In this document: one piece after another, positions 44,608 through 54,843 of the stretch | Position numbering within the stretch: the stretch's first letter is position 1 | Layout of the letters: the number at the start of each line of letters is the position of its first letter | Source: Pseudochryseolinea flava | GTDB taxonomy: Bacteria; Bacteroidota; Bacteroidia; Cytophagales; Cyclobacteriaceae | Assembly: GCF_003286915.1 (NCBI RefSeq) | Contig: NZ_QMFY01000002.1 | Coordinates: forward strand, 434,001-498,000 | Direction of reading: 5' to 3' | Length of the DNA stretch: 64,000 nucleotides | Position numbers and translations under genes: made by a program | The notes under the pieces: model-generated | What the model was told of the DNA's origin: nothing | Seen by the model: only the letters and a program-made list of their open reading frames with translations | Database searches by the model: none

Positions 44608-47600
44608 ATGGTCTCGATCCGTATGCTCCTAACTGTCGCCAGAATATTTGTTTTTGCCGGTCTTGTTTTGATCATGGCGTTCACCTCCGCAAGCGGACAA
44701 CAACTTTTCTTTTCTAACTTATCGACACGCGATGGGCTACCATCCAACGTCATTAATTCGATCGCCCAAGATTCAAATCAGTTCATATGGATCGGCACGG
44801 GTAACGGATTAGCGCGCTTTGATGGCTATTCCTTTAAGACATTCAAACGAAATGAAAACGCGAACTCTCTCCCCGCAAATGAAATCAGTTGCTTGTTGGT
44901 GGATGGCGATTTTCTTTGGATCGGTACCTGGCGTGGACTCTGTAAAATCAATACAAAGAATTTTCAAATCACGCGAATAGATTTAACGTTTGAGGCTGCG
45001 ATACGAACACTGTACAAAGATAAAGACAACAACATTTGGATCGGAACTGCGAATGGCCTTGTCAAACACAACGATGGAAAATTTATCACGTTCACAGTTG
45101 AGAATAGTAAACTGAGTCATAATACGATTCGAAGCATCTACGAAGATAACGCAGGCGTTCTGTGGGTGGGTACTTATGATGGCCTCAATACATTATTGCC
45201 CAGCGATCTTGAGTTTAAGCACTACGATTTAAAACGCGACTATAAACCAGCGCTGAAGAACAATCTTATCTGTGACATTAAACCCGTAAAAGGAAATGAT
45301 TCACTTCTCTGGATTGGCACAGAGACGGGATTGTGTTTATTCAACAAAGTTCAAAAAAGCTACAAGCATTTTACACGCGAGAACGCCGGGTTTAGCAATG
45401 AGGTAATTAAAAATATTTATGTCGGTCCGAATGGAGAATTGTGGCTGGGTACGGATTTTGGGTTGAATGTTTTTACTACGGGATCAAAAACAAATAAAGC
45501 GTACTTCAATAATCCACAGCTGCGATATTCTATTCCCAATAACATGATTTGGGAGATCTTCGAAGATGCAGGTGGCATCATTTGGATTGTAACCTCCAAC
45601 GGTCTTAGTCGCATTAATAAAGATAATCGACTATTTTCCTATCACGAAATCACTCACCGCATCGGCGACCAAATGGTTGGTAATCAATCGAAGGCGATAC
45701 TCGTATCGAAGCGCGGCATTGTTTGGATAGCCACCATACATGGCGTGGTGAGAATTGATCCGCGCACCAATACGCAAAAAGTATTTAACATCGAGTCACC
45801 CCCACAAGAACGCCTAATTTTGAACAACGTATTTGCTTTAGAGGAAGACGACAACGAGCGTATCTGGATTGGAACGGCTGGGGGCATTAATGTATGGGAT
45901 GAGGTGCATAAAAAAATGCATACGATCAACGCAGGGAATAGTACAGGGTTAACATCCAACTACATTGCGAAGTTTATCAAGGGCGTCGACGGCTCATTTT
46001 GGGTAAGCGCTTGGGAGGGCGGTTTATTTAAACTCGTGAGTGACATCAACACATTAAGTGCCGCAAAGTTTGAATTCGTTGGAGACTTTGCTTCGGAAAA
46101 AATAACCTATGCACTAAACGCCTTATGGGCGATTCATAACAACCAGCTCCACCGCATAGACCTCAATACCTTCGGCGCGAAAAAAGTGCATCGTTACAAC
46201 GCTGTGGCTACCGGAAAAGATATTTACACCTTGCACTACGCTCCGCAAGGCAGTATCTGGACCGGGGCCGCGAACGAACTTATCGAGTACAAACCAAGTT
46301 TAGACTCGGCTACCGTTCATCCAATCACGACAGGTACGGATATCAATTTTAACAACATCATCTCCGATAACTTCGGAAATATCTGGGCTGCATCAGACAA
46401 GTTCGTTATCAAGTATAGCCCAACAACAAAGGATTTCGAATTATTTCCTTTAGAAAAGGACCTTCCACTAAAAACCTTTTACAGCAATTGCGCTGCGCGG
46501 ACATTCGACAATCAAATTCTCTTTGGTGGCGACAATGGCTACATTTCATTCTTCGCCGGAATAAAAACAACACCATACAAACCCAACGTATTTATCACGA
46601 ACATCGACGTCAATAACAAAAGCATACAACCACTTCAAGTCTTGAATGGCAACACAACATTGACAACTGATGTTGCATTTATTCGCGAGCTTGAACTGGA
46701 CTATGCCCAGCGATCCGTTACCTTCAGCTTTGCATCGCTACACTATTGGCAACCTGAGATCAACGTTTTTGCTTACAAACTCGAAGGACAAGAAAAAGAA
46801 TGGCACTATGTGTCAGGTGTGAAAAACTTTGCCGTATATTCTAATCTACTCCCTGGGAAGTATACGCTTAAGATTCGTGGCACCAATAATTATGGTATCT
46901 GGAGCGATCGCGAGACGAGCATTCAAGTTATTGTAAATCCTCCATTGTTCTTGAGTCCAATATTCATTGCGATATACATCGTGTTGGCCATTGTCACGAT
47001 TCTGGTTGGGCTTCGCGTGTATGTAATCCGCTTGAAACTTAAGAATGAAATCAAGCTCACGCGCGTCGAAAAAGAGCATGCTGAAGAATTAATTCGCGCC
47101 AAGCAACAATTCTTCACGAGCATCTCACACGAACTTCGAACACCAATCAGTTTGATCATTCCACCGATTCAGCAGATTATCAAACGCAATAACTTAGACG
47201 AAGAAAATAAACGGCTCATTACGCTGGCTGAAAAAAATTCGCAACGTTTGCTTCGCCTCATCAATCAAATTCTTGATTTCAGAAAACTAGAACATGAAAA
47301 TCAGGCCTTAAAACTCAGCTGGTTTGATCTTATAGGATTTTGCCGAGAATTACACACGCTATTTACCGATAAAGCCGCACGAAGTGAAATCACTTTTACG
47401 TTCGATCCAGAAATCGAAACATGTGAAGTGTGGGCAGATAAAGAGAAAGTCGAAATCATTATCTTCAATTTACTCTCGAACGCATTCAAGTTTACACCGA
47501 AAGAAGGAAAAATAAACTTCAAAATTTCTGTTGCGAAATCTGACAGTCCTCGCGAGGGGTACGTGAGTATCGCCATTTCAGATTCCGGTATTGGAATTGC

Positions 47601-48708
47601 GCAAGAAGAGCAGTCTAAAATCTTTGAACAATTTTATCAAGTTCAGGAAGCACGTAAATTCGAGAATGGCTCCGGAATTGGTCTGACCTTAGTTGCCGAA
47701 TACACCAAACTGCATCGTGGTGAAATCAAATTGGTAAGCTCAAAGGATCACGGTAGTACTTTTGTTGTTCTCCTACCACTCGGGCACGAGCATTTTCCAG
47801 TGCAACGCGATGATCAAGGCACGGAAGTCGATGTACTCGCAAAGCGCACCGTTGAAAGTTCTACGACAGAATATGAATTCAACCTTCGCTCATCCAAGCC
47901 CATCATTCTTTTAGCGGAGGATAATGCAGACATGATCGACTTCATTCAGGTAACACTGAAAGAAAAATACAACTTCGTGATTGCTGAAAACGGATCAGAA
48001 GCATTAAACAAGGTAAGTCAGTTTGCACCGGAGATTATCATCAGCGATATCATGATGCCTGTGATGGACGGCTTAGAATTATGCCGACGCATTAAAGAAG
48101 ACAACAAAACACGACATATACCTTTCATTCTGCTTACTGCAAAAAGCCTTACGACACAGAAAGTAGAAGGAATTAAGATGGGCGCCGACATTTACATGAC
48201 AAAGCCATTTGAAATTGAACTTCTCGAAGCTCACATTGATCACTTGTTGGAACGCAAGGCTGAGCTTGCACAATATTTCAAAAACGAACTTATCACGCAA
48301 CCTCAGGAGAAGAACAATAAAGAAAACGAAGACGATCGCTTTCTTAAAAAAGTAATGAATACGATTGAGGCAAATATCTCAAATCCAGATTTTAGTGTTG
48401 AACTTCTCAGCGATGAGATGGGTATGAGTTCTACGCACTTGTACCGAAAGTTAAAATCGCTCACGCATTTAAGCGCCAATGAGATCATCAAAAAGTATCG
48501 AATCAAAAAGGCGTCGATATTGCTAAAAAACAAAGAAGGCAACATTTCTGAAATTATGTATGAGGTCGGCTTCTCAAACCTCTCCTACTTCTCGAAATGC
48601 TTTAAAACGGAGATTGGTACAACACCTAAAGAATATCAGCAACGGGAAAGCAAACATTCATATGATGTGAGTGAAGACCTGGAGTCGAACGATGGCAACG
48701 CAAAATGA
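44608..48708 (+). CDS. hybrid two-component system regulator (HTCS), locus A
   Basis: This 1366-residue protein combines a complete one-protein signalling chain. After a signal segment, two seven-bladed Reg_prop propellers (about 30-690; repeated IWIGTxxGL) and a Y_Y_Y domain (about 700-770) form the periplasmic sensor. A transmembrane helix lies near 779-803. The cytosolic part has HisKA (H841 in SISHELRTP), HATPase (NLLSNAFKF, DSGIGIAQEE), a receiver (D1147 in SDIMMPVMDG) and an AraC-type DNA-binding domain (about 1250-1350). Such proteins bind an oligosaccharide in the periplasm and switch on the local locus. It is divergent from GH53, and its likely sites are the two conserved elements. 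Confidence 0.97.
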   Translation: MVSIRMLLTVARIFVFAGLVLIMAFTSASGQQLFFSNLSTRDGLPSNVINSIAQDSNQFIWIGTGNGLARFDGYSFKTFKRNENANSLPANEISCLLVDGDFLWIGTWRGLCKINTKNFQITRIDLTFEAAIRTLYKDKDNNIWIGTANGLVKHNDGKFITFTVENSKLSHNTIRSIYEDNAGVLWVGTYDGLNTLLPSDLEFKHYDLKRDYKPALKNNLICDIKPVKGNDSLLWIGTETGLCLFNKVQKSYKHFTRENAGFSNEVIKNIYVGPNGELWLGTDFGLNVFTTGSKTNKAYFNNPQLRYSIPNNMIWEIFEDAGGIIWIVTSNGLSRINKDNRLFSYHEITHRIGDQMVGNQSKAILVSKRGIVWIATIHGVVRIDPRTNTQKVFNIESPPQERLILNNVFALEEDDNERIWIGTAGGINVWDEVHKKMHTINAGNSTGLTSNYIAKFIKGVDGSFWVSAWEGGLFKLVSDINTLSAAKFEFVGDFASEKITYALNALWAIHNNQLHRIDLNTFGAKKVHRYNAVATGKDIYTLHYAPQGSIWTGAANELIEYKPSLDSATVHPITTGTDINFNNIISDNFGNIWAASDKFVIKYSPTTKDFELFPLEKDLPLKTFYSNCAARTFDNQILFGGDNGYISFFAGIKTTPYKPNVFITNIDVNNKSIQPLQVLNGNTTLTTDVAFIRELELDYAQRSVTFSFASLHYWQPEINVFAYKLEGQEKEWHYVSGVKNFAVYSNLLPGKYTLKIRGTNNYGIWSDRETSIQVIVNPPLFLSPIFIAIYIVLAIVTILVGLRVYVIRLKLKNEIKLTRVEKEHAEELIRAKQQFFTSISHELRTPISLIIPPIQQIIKRNNLDEENKRLITLAEKNSQRLLRLINQILDFRKLEHENQALKLSWFDLIGFCRELHTLFTDKAARSEITFTFDPEIETCEVWADKEKVEIIIFNLLSNAFKFTPKEGKINFKISVAKSDSPREGYVSIAISDSGIGIAQEEQSKIFEQFYQVQEARKFENGSGIGLTLVAEYTKLHRGEIKLVSSKDHGSTFVVLLPLGHEHFPVQRDDQGTEVDVLAKRTVESSTTEYEFNLRSSKPIILLAEDNADMIDFIQVTLKEKYNFVIAENGSEALNKVSQFAPEIIISDIMMPVMDGLELCRRIKEDNKTRHIPFILLTAKSLTTQKVEGIKMGADIYMTKPFEIELLEAHIDHLLERKAELAQYFKNELITQPQEKNNKENEDDRFLKKVMNTIEANISNPDFSVELLSDEMGMSSTHLYRKLKSLTHLSANEIIKKYRIKKASILLKNKEGNISEIMYEVGFSNLSYFSKCFKTEIGTTPKEYQQRESKHSYDVSEDLESNDGNAK

Positions 48709-48742
48709 AATTTTTAAGAACGCGCTAGTAGCATGACAAAAG

Positions 48743-48764
48743 GCCTGGGATAAAAATCCCAGGC
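48743..48764. terminator. bidirectional terminator between convergent HTCS and GH5-like genes
   Basis: GCCTGGGAT and ATCCCAGGC form a perfect 9-bp stem around AAAA. T-rich sequence follows on both strands, although short on the plus side. It separates the two galactan loci. Confidence 0.8.
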
Positions 48765-48777
48765 TTAATATGATATC

Positions 48778-50295
48778 CTACTGCTGGATGATCTGCCACT
48801 GTTGATTATTACCAGCGTTCCATTGCCATTGAATAACGCTCGCGCCATTTGCAGTAGATCCGCTGTTCACGTCCATAGCTCGTCCACTATTGCGATTTAG
48901 AATTCGGTAGTAACCGTTGCCATTGTCAACCAATTGCCATTGCTGATTGTTGCCGCCATTCCATGGCCACTGAATCACAGTCGCACCATTTGCAATAGAC
49001 CCACCGTTGACATCAGCAGGCTTTCCACTGTTCCGGTTTTGAATTCGATAATAACCGCCACCTTGATCCACAAGTTGCCATTGCTGATTATTGCCGCCAT
49101 TCCAAGGCCACTGAATGATTGCAGCGCCATCAGTAGTAGCCCCTCCGTTAACATCAAGTGCTTGTCCACTATTTCTATTAATGATACGATAGTAAGCGGT
49201 TGGATTGAATGGCCCCCCATTCACATTTTCACCCCATCCGTAACGAATGCGTGTTACGCCTGACGCATTGGTTGTGGTTAGTGTTATATTAGTTCCAGTA
49301 CCACCGCGATTCTGAATCGAATAGCTATCGTTATCGCGCAGGCCTGGCCAATACATACTTGAAATTCCCGCGCTTCTAAAAAGATTAGTTGAACCTTGGA
49401 TGTAGGCAATTTCATTGTCGCCGTTCACTGCACCCGTATAATTTTTTCCCGTCGTCATCGCTGCACCAAATTCAGTTACCACGGTTCGTGCACCATAAGA
49501 ACCAATTCTATTTTTCCAATCTTGCTCCCAGTCTAACGTTGTTGGTCTCGTCGCCCAAAAAGCATAATTATGAAGTGCAAGAAGACAACTTGTAAAACGA
49601 CTATCAGCTCCAACGCCTGTTACATTCTCCGAATAACCTGTTCCACCTAGGATAATCCTTCCCCTTGGAACATTAGGATAACGCGACAAAAATTCAGCAT
49701 AGATTGTTGTCAACTGCGCAAGTGTGTAGCCATGTGGTTCGTTGAAAACTTCAAAATACACATTACTACTTCCTCCATACTTGTTGACAACAGCCGTCCA
49801 CATATTCCAGAATTGAGCGACATCATCGATGAGTCCATTGCGGGAGGAAGCACCTTCCCAACAAGCAAGTACAACTTTCATGTTTTTGCTCAGTGCGCGA
49901 TCGATCGTACCCGAATAAGCGGTCCACCATGACTCGAGTACCGACGGTGGATTAATTGGCAGTCTCACCGCATTACATCCTGGCATGTTGGTTTGAAAAC
50001 CAGTGAGTATTGCATTCGCCTTTGCCGACACTGTGGTGTAATCATCCGATGCCGTTAATCCTGAAGGAATCACCCAACCGTCGACAAAATTATCACGACC
50101 ATCGGCCCAGTTTACGCCGGCGATACCAACGCCAACAGCGGCAATCTCTTGAACATCGCGATACAGCGGTTTCTTATCGATACCTTTTGTTGTCTCCACC
50201 GGAAAGTCAACGATTTCATCTTTTGTACAACGCATCATGAGAAAAGCTCCCACGATCATCAAACACCATACGGATAAACTAATCTTTCTTTTCAT
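48778..50295 (-). CDS. GH5-like glycosidase with C-terminal ricin-type (CBM13) lectin domain
   Basis: I chose the ATG at 50295 (MKRKISLSVWCLMIVGAFLM, lipobox ending in C23) over one at 50415, which would add a non-signal leader. Product: 505 residues. The TIM barrel (about 50-345) has acid/base E186 in VYFEVFNEPHGYT and nucleophile E275 in TVVTEFGAA, as in GH5. Three 47-residue repeats with the QxW signature follow. The subfamily and bond cut are not clear; galactan is likely from context. It is 269 bp after the GH35 gene, so co-transcription is uncertain. CAAACGATTG (50396-50405) lies upstream. Confidence 0.88.
   Translation of the reverse strand: MKRKISLSVWCLMIVGAFLMMRCTKDEIVDFPVETTKGIDKKPLYRDVQEIAAVGVGIAGVNWADGRDNFVDGWVIPSGLTASDDYTTVSAKANAILTGFQTNMPGCNAVRLPINPPSVLESWWTAYSGTIDRALSKNMKVVLACWEGASSRNGLIDDVAQFWNMWTAVVNKYGGSSNVYFEVFNEPHGYTLAQLTTIYAEFLSRYPNVPRGRIILGGTGYSENVTGVGADSRFTSCLLALHNYAFWATRPTTLDWEQDWKNRIGSYGARTVVTEFGAAMTTGKNYTGAVNGDNEIAYIQGSTNLFRSAGISSMYWPGLRDNDSYSIQNRGGTGTNITLTTTNASGVTRIRYGWGENVNGGPFNPTAYYRIINRNSGQALDVNGGATTDGAAIIQWPWNGGNNQQWQLVDQGGGYYRIQNRNSGKPADVNGGSIANGATVIQWPWNGGNNQQWQLVDNGNGYYRILNRNSGRAMDVNSGSTANGASVIQWQWNAGNNQQWQIIQQ
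48781..49194 (-). repeat. three tandem ricin-type repeats within the GH5-like gene
   Basis: Each repeat is about 141 bp/47 residues: YYRIxNRNSGxxxDVNGG, then GAxVIQWPWNGGNNQQWQLV. Repeat 1 and 2 differ at few positions; the last ends the protein. Each carries the QxW motif of beta-trefoil lectins, and three copies make one trefoil. The near-identity points to recent internal duplication or conversion. Confidence 0.9.
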
Positions 50296-50564
50296 AGGCT
50301 TAAGTATTTGGTTTGTGAAACCTAAAAGTAGCAGCACGATGATGATCAGACCGGGGGCAGATTGACAAATGCAGCAGGACATTTGGAGAAAAGAACAAAC
50401 GATTGAAATAATCAACTATCAATCACCGCTAAAATATTTCTTGGCGATAAACAACGTACTGGCTAGCGGTCTTTACGGATTAACGTGAAAACAAAACGAC
50501 GCTATGACACAACATATTCGTTATGCCAGCGCGTCGTCAGAATAAAGATAGTTTATGTTATATG

Positions 50565-52391
50565 TTATTTTCCAAGTTGTCCTAAGATCGGTTTATCAAG
50601 CGTAGGCACAACATGTTGATCACTCTGAGTAAGATCAAAGATGACCACTTCGTTACTACCAACTTTCAACCATTCCGCTGGAACATAAACTGTTTGCTGC
50701 GGACCGATACTCCAGTACCTTCCAAGATGATGACCGTTAATCCACACCGAACCCTTGCCCCACTTGCGTAAATCAAGATAAGTATCTACAGCTTTCTTCA
50801 ATTGAAACTGACCGCGTCGAAATATCGACACATCGCTACTCCCTGAAGTACTACTCATCTTCATCGATGAAATAGTTTGCAACGACAATGGATACATTTC
50901 CCACCCCACCAGTACTTCATTATTAAATGTCACCTTTTTCGTGATACCTTTTTTATTCTTGAGTAAATAAGGACCGAAGTTGATACGCCCCATATTCTCT
51001 ACCAGAATTTCAATAGTAACTTTTCCTTTCGGCAAGGAGACGTGTAAACTATCTTGATAAAGTCTACGATCAAGCGTTCCGATCTTCTTTCCGTTTACAT
51101 AAATCACGCCGTAATCGCGCAGTTCATCGATCTTTAAATACCCAGATCTACCACCTGTAATATTTGTTCTGTACAACATATAGCCGTAAGGATGTTTGAG
51201 ATCTTCAAACGTGAGCGGTGTTTTGTGTTTAACAGCTTTACCCAGCACACCGGCATATGTAACATGCTCTGTCAGCGTAATATCGCCAATCGTCGCGGAA
51301 GGCTTTGCTTCAGGGATTGCGGGAAGTTTCGTTTGTTTTGGAAGATGTTTCGAAATCACCTCTCTGAACGCCATAAATTTTGCAGTTGCGTTACCTGCTT
51401 CATCGAGTGGTGCGTCGTAGTCATAGCTACTGATTTGTGGCTCATAAGGATTCTGATCATTGTAGTTTGCACCATTCATAAAATCACGTGTTGTTCCGCC
51501 ATGAAACATGTACATGTTCACAGAAATACCTGCCGCAAGAAGCGAATCTAATTTCGGCGTATAGTCAGCAGCAGGAACGGTGTGATGTTTAGTTCCCCAC
51601 CAATCGAACCAAGCCGGATACCATTCTGCAACATAGAATGGTCCTTTACCACCGTGATAGGTTCGTACAAGTTTTTTTACTTCTGCTGGCTTCAATACAC
51701 CATTTACCGCAGGCAACAAACCCGGAATGTGACCATCTTTAACTTTCGCCGCAGGATCACATGTATAGAGTAATCCATCGAACCCTGCGTCAATAAACAA
51801 GCGTCGATTAGCTTCTAAGTATTCTTTGTCGTTGCTGTAAAAACCATACTCATTTTCAACTTGTACCATCAACACATTACCGCCATGATTAATTTGCAAG
51901 GGAGCAAGTTGCTTCGCCACTTCACGGATGTAATTTTTATAGGCATTTAAAAACTTCGGTTCTAAACTTCGAACAACTAAGCCCTCTTCATTTTGCAACC
52001 AATAGGGATACCCACCGAATTCCCACTCAGCGCACACGTATGGACTCGGCCGAAGCACAACCCAAAGACCTTCTTCTTGTGCAATGCGTACAAACTGAGC
52101 AATATCATTGTTTCCGGTGAAATCGTACTTGCCTTTTTCCGGTTCATGTAAATTCCAAAACACATACGTTCCAATTGTATTAAGGCCCATAGCCTTCGCC
52201 ATTCTCATTCGATCGCGCCACGCTTCTTTGGGAATTCTCGGATAATGAAGTTCCCCGGAGATCATTACAAATGGTTTTCCGTCCAAAAGAAATGAAGAAT
52301 CCCCCAATACAAATGTGTGTGCTGCTTTCTGCGCATACCCTGTCGCACTTGACATTATTACAATCAGTGCAATCCATAACATTCTAACCAT
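50565..52391 (-). CDS. GH35 beta-galactosidase
   Basis: This 608-residue exported enzyme (signal MVRMLWIALIVIMSSATGYA) has the GH35 acid/base E181 in VQVENEYGFY, nucleophile E256 in FYVAEWYPAWFD, and the LHEPEKGKYDFTGN and AEWEFGGYPYWL segments. C-terminal beta-sandwich domains follow. GH35 enzymes release terminal beta-linked galactose, often from beta-1,3- or 1,4-galacto-oligosaccharides. It starts 24 bp after the GH2 gene in the locus B transcript and probably works in the periplasm. Confidence 0.95.
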   Translation of the reverse strand: MVRMLWIALIVIMSSATGYAQKAAHTFVLGDSSFLLDGKPFVMISGELHYPRIPKEAWRDRMRMAKAMGLNTIGTYVFWNLHEPEKGKYDFTGNNDIAQFVRIAQEEGLWVVLRPSPYVCAEWEFGGYPYWLQNEEGLVVRSLEPKFLNAYKNYIREVAKQLAPLQINHGGNVLMVQVENEYGFYSNDKEYLEANRRLFIDAGFDGLLYTCDPAAKVKDGHIPGLLPAVNGVLKPAEVKKLVRTYHGGKGPFYVAEWYPAWFDWWGTKHHTVPAADYTPKLDSLLAAGISVNMYMFHGGTTRDFMNGANYNDQNPYEPQISSYDYDAPLDEAGNATAKFMAFREVISKHLPKQTKLPAIPEAKPSATIGDITLTEHVTYAGVLGKAVKHKTPLTFEDLKHPYGYMLYRTNITGGRSGYLKIDELRDYGVIYVNGKKIGTLDRRLYQDSLHVSLPKGKVTIEILVENMGRINFGPYLLKNKKGITKKVTFNNEVLVGWEMYPLSLQTISSMKMSSTSGSSDVSIFRRGQFQLKKAVDTYLDLRKWGKGSVWINGHHLGRYWSIGPQQTVYVPAEWLKVGSNEVVIFDLTQSDQHVVPTLDKPILGQLGK

Positions 52392-52415
52392 ATCAATATT
52401 TACTTTCTGAATTAA

Positions 52416-54836
52416 TTATTCTGCCTTCAATACAAGTGATGCCGTGGTAAGCCCCGGTGATCTCACTTCAATCCTTATCTGTCCTTTTGCCGAAGCTTGA
52501 ATGTATGCTAACAATCGTCCATGATAGAGCCTACGTTTAGTCGATTTATAATCTTCATGACTGGATAAATCGCCACTTTCAAGTCCTATCAATTTCCCTG
52601 GTCCTGTTACGACAATCTCCATCTCTTGATCACCACGGAATACAGCAACACCATTATCATCCGTTACGCTGACATCGATATGCGCAACGCTATCCCTATG
52701 CGCTGCTACAACTGCCCTGTCGCTGACGGCGACGATCTTCGATGCTGTTGCCGCGCTCTGCAATTTCTTCGATGAAAATTCCTTCCCGTCACGTAGTCCC
52801 TTCACGACTATCTCCCCATGTGAAAACACACTTCTCCACGACAACCGGGTACTTCCTGATTCACGCCGCTTAACACCAAGCGATTTACCATTCACGAATA
52901 ATTCTGCTTCTTCCAAATTTGTAAAGACTGTTATCGCAATAGAATCTCCGGCTGCATGATCCCAACATTCACATTGTTCATGAAAACCTCTACCCTTTTC
53001 AATCTTGGAAGTCAGCATTGAAATACTGGGTTCGTCACGCCATACAGATTTGCGAAAATGAAATTGGGATTTAGTGTATCCTGCTAAGTCTAACATTCCC
53101 GCGCCACTACTTCGAATGGGCCACGCGCGTGCTTCGCCAAGAAAATCAAAACCCGCCCAAAGAAATTGCGCCGAGATAAAATCGTTGTCTGCAACTGCTC
53201 TCCACGCTTCGTTCGATTGACCATTCTCACTACCATAGATAATCCGGTTGGGATATTTATTGTGATCATCCGCGTAGCGATACTCTTGATAATTATAACC
53301 GACAACATCCAGTTCATCAGGATATGTTGTCTCGTTAGACATCACAACGCCAGCCAACGCCGCTGTGATTGGTCGCGTATTATCAACACGCTTTGCTGCT
53401 GCGACTAACCGCTTGGCGATAACACCAAGTTGCTTTGCTGGAGGATTACCTACCTGATAGCCTTTGCCATAGATCTGTGGGTTACGCCCGGTGTTTAATA
53501 CTTCGTGCGTATACGGATCATTCGGATAATCAATCTCATTGCCTATGCTCCACATTATAACACAAGCCCTGTTTCTGTTTCGCAAAATCATATCCGTGAG
53601 ATCGCGCTCCGCCCATTGCGAAAAGTCTTTATTGTAACCGTCTTTTCCTGGCGTGCCCACATTCCAGCCTTTGATCCATTTGTTTTTCCCGAGTTCCCAT
53701 TCATCAAACGCTTCATCTTGCACGAGAAAACCAAGACGATCGCAGAGGTCATACAAATAATCTTGGTGTGGATTGTGGCTCATGCGTATCGCATTCACAC
53801 CGGCTGTTTTCAAAATCTTTAACCTTCTCTCCCATACGGCGGCAGGCACTGCCGATCCCAAAGCACCAGCATCATCATGAATGCATACACCTTTCAATTT
53901 TATAGATTTCCCATTCAATGAAAATCCAGTGTCTTTCTCAAACGTGAAGCTCCTGAAGCCTACTTGTTCCGTTACAACATCAACAACTTTTTTGTTGATC
54001 ACAATAGAAACACGAAGCTTATACAGATGAGGTGTTTCTATCGACCACAATTGAGGATTCGAGACTTCAAAAGCTAGCGTTTCTTTTGTCGTATTTCCAT
54101 TCCATGAAATTTCCTTTTCCTTACTAGCGACCACGACATCATTCCAAAGCAACTCCGTCTTAACTATTGCAGGACTTTTCGTGGTGCTCTGATTGTTAAT
54201 TTCCAACGATACTTCGGCGTGAGCCCTATCCTTGCTTACGATCGGTGTGACGAATGCAATACCCCATACATTGACGTGAATGGGATTTGTGTTGATCAAA
54301 TAAACTTTCCGATTTATACCGGACCCCGAATACCAACGTGAATCGGCAAAGTCGGTATGATCTACTCTCACTGCGACTACATTCTTTCCTTTCTTATCGA
54401 GGTATTTTGTAATATCATGATAAAAGGATGCATAACCATTTGGTCTTTTTCCGAGGTAATGTTCATTGATCCAAACCTCGCTGTTTTTATAAACTCCATC
54501 AAAGTACAGATATACGACTTTATCAATGAGATCTTTTGTTGTGGTGAATGATTTACGATACCACCCAATACCACCTGGCAGATAGCCGGTGCCACTGGCC
54601 CATGCATCGCTGAAAGGACCTTCTATACTCCAATCATGCGGCAGGTCTTGCATTCTCCATGCGGCATCATTAAAAGATCTTTTTTCAAATCCAACACCGT
54701 CGCCTTTGTAAAATTTCCATCCTGAATTGAAGTCGATTCCGCGCGAGTCTTGGCTTCGTGAAGGACTAACCACCATCAACAACAACATGGCCGATAAAAT
54801 GATGATACGGCTTATCATTTGCATTTTGCTAATCAT
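52416..54836 (-). CDS. GH2 beta-galactosidase-like enzyme
   Basis: From the ATG at 54836 (MISKMQMISRIIILSAMLLL) the enzyme has about 806 residues and starts 7 bp after the GH30 stop; the ATG at 54863 would overlap that gene. A sugar-binding sandwich (about 30-190), an Ig-like domain and a TIM barrel follow, with acid/base E434 in MWSIGNEIDYP and nucleophile E537 in IIYGSENGQS. The C-terminal part resembles DUF4982 plus an Ig-like domain, as in many Bacteroidota GH2 beta-galactosidases. It should remove beta-galactose from oligosaccharides. GH2 also contains glucuronidases and mannosidases, but context favours galactose. Confidence 0.93.
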   Translation of the reverse strand: MISKMQMISRIIILSAMLLLMVVSPSRSQDSRGIDFNSGWKFYKGDGVGFEKRSFNDAAWRMQDLPHDWSIEGPFSDAWASGTGYLPGGIGWYRKSFTTTKDLIDKVVYLYFDGVYKNSEVWINEHYLGKRPNGYASFYHDITKYLDKKGKNVVAVRVDHTDFADSRWYSGSGINRKVYLINTNPIHVNVWGIAFVTPIVSKDRAHAEVSLEINNQSTTKSPAIVKTELLWNDVVVASKEKEISWNGNTTKETLAFEVSNPQLWSIETPHLYKLRVSIVINKKVVDVVTEQVGFRSFTFEKDTGFSLNGKSIKLKGVCIHDDAGALGSAVPAAVWERRLKILKTAGVNAIRMSHNPHQDYLYDLCDRLGFLVQDEAFDEWELGKNKWIKGWNVGTPGKDGYNKDFSQWAERDLTDMILRNRNRACVIMWSIGNEIDYPNDPYTHEVLNTGRNPQIYGKGYQVGNPPAKQLGVIAKRLVAAAKRVDNTRPITAALAGVVMSNETTYPDELDVVGYNYQEYRYADDHNKYPNRIIYGSENGQSNEAWRAVADNDFISAQFLWAGFDFLGEARAWPIRSSGAGMLDLAGYTKSQFHFRKSVWRDEPSISMLTSKIEKGRGFHEQCECWDHAAGDSIAITVFTNLEEAELFVNGKSLGVKRRESGSTRLSWRSVFSHGEIVVKGLRDGKEFSSKKLQSAATASKIVAVSDRAVVAAHRDSVAHIDVSVTDDNGVAVFRGDQEMEIVVTGPGKLIGLESGDLSSHEDYKSTKRRLYHGRLLAYIQASAKGQIRIEVRSPGLTTASLVLKAE

Positions 54837-54843
54837 TGAACAC

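Noticed and set aside
50505-50552. Possible hairpin before the GH5-like gene with ACGACGCT and AGCGCGTCGT arms
   Set aside because: The stem is interrupted and has no T tract, so I did not call a terminator.
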